From the NCBI GenBank assembly GCA_021738605.1, contig JAIPBY010000101.1, positions 1 to 8,431 on the forward strand: 8,431 nt of DNA, given 5' to 3'. The DNA comes from Chitinophagaceae bacterium (GTDB lineage: Bacteria; Bacteroidota; Bacteroidia; Chitinophagales; Chitinophagaceae). The stretch's first letter is position 1. Each line of letters opens with the position of its first letter. Below, piece after piece: positions 6,252 through 8,431 of the stretch. The position numbers and the translations under genes are program-made. A model generated the notes under the pieces. That model ran no database searches. It was not told where the DNA came from and saw only the letters and a list, made by a program, of their open reading frames with translations.

Positions 6252-7226
6252 ATGGCAAAAGGTCCTGTTTCAGCGTTCATTCAACACCACTACCGTCATT
6301 TCAATGCAGCTGCGCTTGTTGATGCAGCCAAAGGATACGAACAACACCTGCTCGAAGGGGGTAAAATGATGGTTACCCTGGCAGGTGCCATGAGCACTGC
6401 AGAACTGGGTGTTTCCCTGGCAGAAATGATCAGGCAGGGCAAGGTTGATATCATTTCCTGTACAGGCGCCAACCTGGAAGAGGACATCATGAACCTGGTT
6501 GCACACAGCCACTACAAGCGTGTTCCCAACTACCGCGACCTTACTCCACAGCAGGAATGGGAGTTGCTTGAGCAGGGATTGAACAGGGTAACTGATACCT
6601 GCATCCCTGAAGAGGAAGCATTCAGAAGGATTCAACACCATATCGTAAAGCTTTGGAAAGATGCTGACGCGAAGGGTGAAAGATATTTTCCGCACGAGTT
6701 CATGTATACACTGCTGAACAGCGGTGTGATGAAGGCTGATTATGAAATCGATACCAAAGACAGCTGGATGATTGCCGCCGCAGAGCGCAACCTCCCCATC
6801 ATTGTTGGTGGCTGGGAAGACAGCACCATGGGCAATATCTTCGCTTCCTACATTATCAAGAATGAAATGAAGGCTACCACCATGAAAAGTGGTATCGAAT
6901 ACATGGTCTGGCTGGCCGACTGGTACCGCCACAACAGCGAAGGAAAAGGCGTAGGCTTTTTCCAGATTGGAGGCGGTATTGCTGGCGATTTCCCTATTTG
7001 TGTTGTTCCGATGATGTACCAGGACCTGGAATGGCATGATGTTCCTTTCTGGAGCTATTTCTGCCAAATCAGCGACTCTACTACTTCTTACGGATCCTAC
7101 TCTGGTGCGGTTCCCAATGAGAAAATCACCTGGGGTAAACTGGACATCAATACCCCAAAATACATTGTAGAGAGTGATGCAACCATCGTTGCACCGCTTA
7201 TTTTTGCTTACATCCTTGGATGGTAA
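6252..7226 (+). CDS. Deoxyhypusine-synthase-like NAD-dependent aminobutyl-transferase family protein
   Basis: This 324-residue protein is homologous to eukaryotic and archaeal deoxyhypusine synthase, an NAD-dependent enzyme that moves the aminobutyl group of spermidine through a lysine imine. The catalytic lysine motif is intact: ITWGKL with W294 and K296, equivalent to human W327 and K329. E290 matches human E323. An N-terminal cofactor segment, CTGANLEED (70-78), is also recognisable. Two substrate-pocket positions differ: Y283 stands where human Asp316 lies (GSYSG against GSDSG), and the human HH segment carrying His288 is replaced by GGGIAGDFPIC. Bacteria have no eIF5A, so the product is probably a polyamine such as homospermidine or an agmatine derivative, by inference. 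The gene has its own promoter, and its TAA is followed directly by the ATG of the epimerase gene. Confidence 0.9.
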   Translation: MAKGPVSAFIQHHYRHFNAAALVDAAKGYEQHLLEGGKMMVTLAGAMSTAELGVSLAEMIRQGKVDIISCTGANLEEDIMNLVAHSHYKRVPNYRDLTPQQEWELLEQGLNRVTDTCIPEEEAFRRIQHHIVKLWKDADAKGERYFPHEFMYTLLNSGVMKADYEIDTKDSWMIAAAERNLPIIVGGWEDSTMGNIFASYIIKNEMKATTMKSGIEYMVWLADWYRHNSEGKGVGFFQIGGGIAGDFPICVVPMMYQDLEWHDVPFWSYFCQISDSTTSYGSYSGAVPNEKITWGKLDINTPKYIVESDATIVAPLIFAYILGW

Positions 7227-8252
7227 ATGGAAGAACAGGCAAAACAATCGGTACTCACCTTTTATTGCGACCGCATCCACCAGAATGGATGGGAAGAAAT
7301 CATCCTGCGCGATGAGGCAACTGGTTTCAAGGCTACCATCATTCCTTCTGCAGGCGCCATCCTGAACAAATTAGAAGTTCCACACAATGGAAAAATCATC
7401 AACATCATTGAAGGATTCAAAGATGCTGAAGACTGGAAAAACAACTTCACACCTGCATTTTCAGGGGCAAAACTCTCCCCTTTTGTTTGCCGGCTTAACA
7501 ATTCCACCTACTCCTGGGAAGGGCAACAATATACCACGGGCAAATTCTTCATGAATGGACATGCGATCCACGGATTGCTCTATGATGTTCAGCATGAAAT
7601 TGCCATTGCAGAAGCTTCGGCTTTCATGTGTGAATGCAAATTCCTTTATCGCTATAAGGGTACTGATCCCGGATATCCTTTTGCTTTTGACATGAACATC
7701 CGCTACCGGCTGGAAGGCGGCTGCAGGCTCACCATCATCACAACAGTGCACAACAGGAGCGGAAGAACCATTCCCATGTCTGATGGATGGCATCCCTACT
7801 TCAAACTCGGTGAAACCATCGATACAGCAAGCCTGCAAATCAATGCAAGAAAACAAGTTGAGTTCAATGATACACTAGTTCCTACCGGCAAATTGATCAG
7901 GAACAAAAAATGGTTCAAGGGTTCACCACTAAAGGATGTCGTTCTTGATAATTCATTTGTCCTTGACATGGAAGAACCCATGCCGCACTGCACATTGTCT
8001 GATGAGCAACTGGGGCTGGAGCTTTATATCTATCCAGACCGTGCCTACCCTTACCTGCAGGTCTATACCCCAGACCACAGAAAAAGCATTGCGATTGAAA
8101 ACCTCAGTTCCCCTCCAGATTCTTTCAACAACAAAATGGGATTGATTGAATTGGGTCCGGAAGATTCACAGGCCTTCCAAACAAGGTACCGCATCGCCAA
8201 AATCGAGAAGAAAGAAGAGAAAAAAGGCTTCTGGGCAAAACTGTTCAACTAG
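7227..8252 (+). CDS. Aldose 1-epimerase (galactose mutarotase) family protein
   Basis: Members of this family interconvert the alpha and beta anomers of aldose sugars. The 341 residues have the beta-sandwich family's key positions: H112 and H115 in NGHAIHGL, H189 in SDGWHPYF, and the probable catalytic base E291 in IAIENLSS. No signal peptide is seen, so the protein is probably cytoplasmic. The C-terminus is unusually charged (KIEKKEEKKGFWAKLFN), a lysine-rich tail beyond the epimerase fold. The ATG directly follows the TAA of the preceding gene (TAAATG), so translation is probably coupled, although a sugar epimerase and a polyamine-type enzyme have no obvious shared pathway. The natural sugar is unknown: the IENLSSPPDSFNN segment resembles the broad aldose epimerase group rather than classical GalM. 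The last 8 bp overlap a convergent gene. Confidence 0.88.
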   Translation: MEEQAKQSVLTFYCDRIHQNGWEEIILRDEATGFKATIIPSAGAILNKLEVPHNGKIINIIEGFKDAEDWKNNFTPAFSGAKLSPFVCRLNNSTYSWEGQQYTTGKFFMNGHAIHGLLYDVQHEIAIAEASAFMCECKFLYRYKGTDPGYPFAFDMNIRYRLEGGCRLTIITTVHNRSGRTIPMSDGWHPYFKLGETIDTASLQINARKQVEFNDTLVPTGKLIRNKKWFKGSPLKDVVLDNSFVLDMEEPMPHCTLSDEQLGLELYIYPDRAYPYLQVYTPDHRKSIAIENLSSPPDSFNNKMGLIELGPEDSQAFQTRYRIAKIEKKEEKKGFWAKLFN

Positions 8253-8431
8253 GCTTCAATTGATAGACCTCGTCCCACCGGGTTGTATACCTTCCGCTCC
8301 GCATTTCCTGGCGCATCTTCCAATTGCGGGTAAGCCCGGAGGAAACAAATTTCACCATATCATCCCGCATGCTAAAATTGATATTGTCCAGGGCCTGCAT
8401 GAGGGCGCGGTTCTGCTGCTTGTTCTGCGCA
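8245..8431 (-). CDS. C-terminal end of an unrecognised protein (partial)
   Basis: An open minus-strand frame enters from the right edge and stops at TGA (8247-8245), giving 61 visible residues. The sequence is helical and charged, with a Gln/Asn-rich start (AQNKQQNRALMQALDNINFS), then MRDDMVKFVSSGL, and ends RWDEVYQLKPS. I do not recognise a family. It is preferred over empty sequence because the frame stays open to the edge, its composition is protein-like, and it ends in a normal tail-to-tail arrangement with an 8-bp overlap of the epimerase stop. No hydrophobic segment is present in the visible part. Confidence 0.6.
   Translation of the reverse strand, partial: AQNKQQNRALMQALDNINFSMRDDMVKFVSSGLTRNWKMRQEMRSGRYTTRWDEVYQLKPS

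Noticed and set aside
6270..7280. 336-residue minus-strand open frame opposite the deoxyhypusine-synthase-like gene
   Set aside because: It is fully antisense to a strongly recognisable conserved gene, has no known motif, and is explained by the codon bias of the real gene.

Overview
The window looks like chromosomal DNA of a Bacteroidota bacterium, most likely a Chitinophagaceae-type soil or freshwater organism. The support is: a secreted protein with the Ig-like repeats typical of gliding-phylum surface proteins; a membrane-anchored AraC-type regulator; a FAD-dependent CrtY next to CrtZ; a deoxyhypusine-synthase-like protein of the form common in this phylum; a TAnnTTTG-type promoter element; and starts without clear Shine-Dalgarno sequences. 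The genus is a guess. No tRNA, rRNA, CRISPR array, insertion sequence or phage gene was seen.

Layout. (1) 1-818, minus strand: the N-terminal 272 residues of a large secreted repeat protein, running off the left edge. (2) 819-1112: a regulatory intergenic region with four copies of TTGTnnACTTT. Two of them are direct repeats exactly 21 bp apart, and all lie just upstream of a plausible promoter for the secreted protein. (3) 1113-2393, minus: a multi-pass membrane protein ending in an AraC-type DNA-binding domain, upstream of the surface-protein gene in the same orientation. (4) 2461-3147, plus: a secreted or membrane PAP2 phosphatase, divergent from the regulator. (5) 3151-4795, minus: crtZ and crtY overlapping by 17 bp, encoding the last steps from lycopene to zeaxanthin; the early genes crtB and crtI are not here. 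(6) 4955-6211, plus: a small TerB-like protein and a tandem universal stress protein, probably one stress-related transcript. (7) 6252-8252, plus: a deoxyhypusine-synthase-like enzyme with its own promoter, followed with no gap by an aldose 1-epimerase-family protein. (8) 8245-8431, minus: the C-terminal end of an unrecognised gene that overlaps the epimerase tail to tail.

How the genes fit together. The left third reads as one regulatory unit: a membrane-embedded regulator, an AraC-like array of operator half-sites, and a secreted surface protein as the probable target. This is the most interesting part of the window, but the regulator-target link is inferred from position and spacing only. 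The right part is mostly housekeeping or stress metabolism: pigment, a stress pair, a polyamine-type enzyme and a sugar epimerase. Its point of interest is the deoxyhypusine-synthase homologue, which keeps the catalytic lysine but has changed substrate-pocket positions, in an organism that should have no eIF5A to modify.
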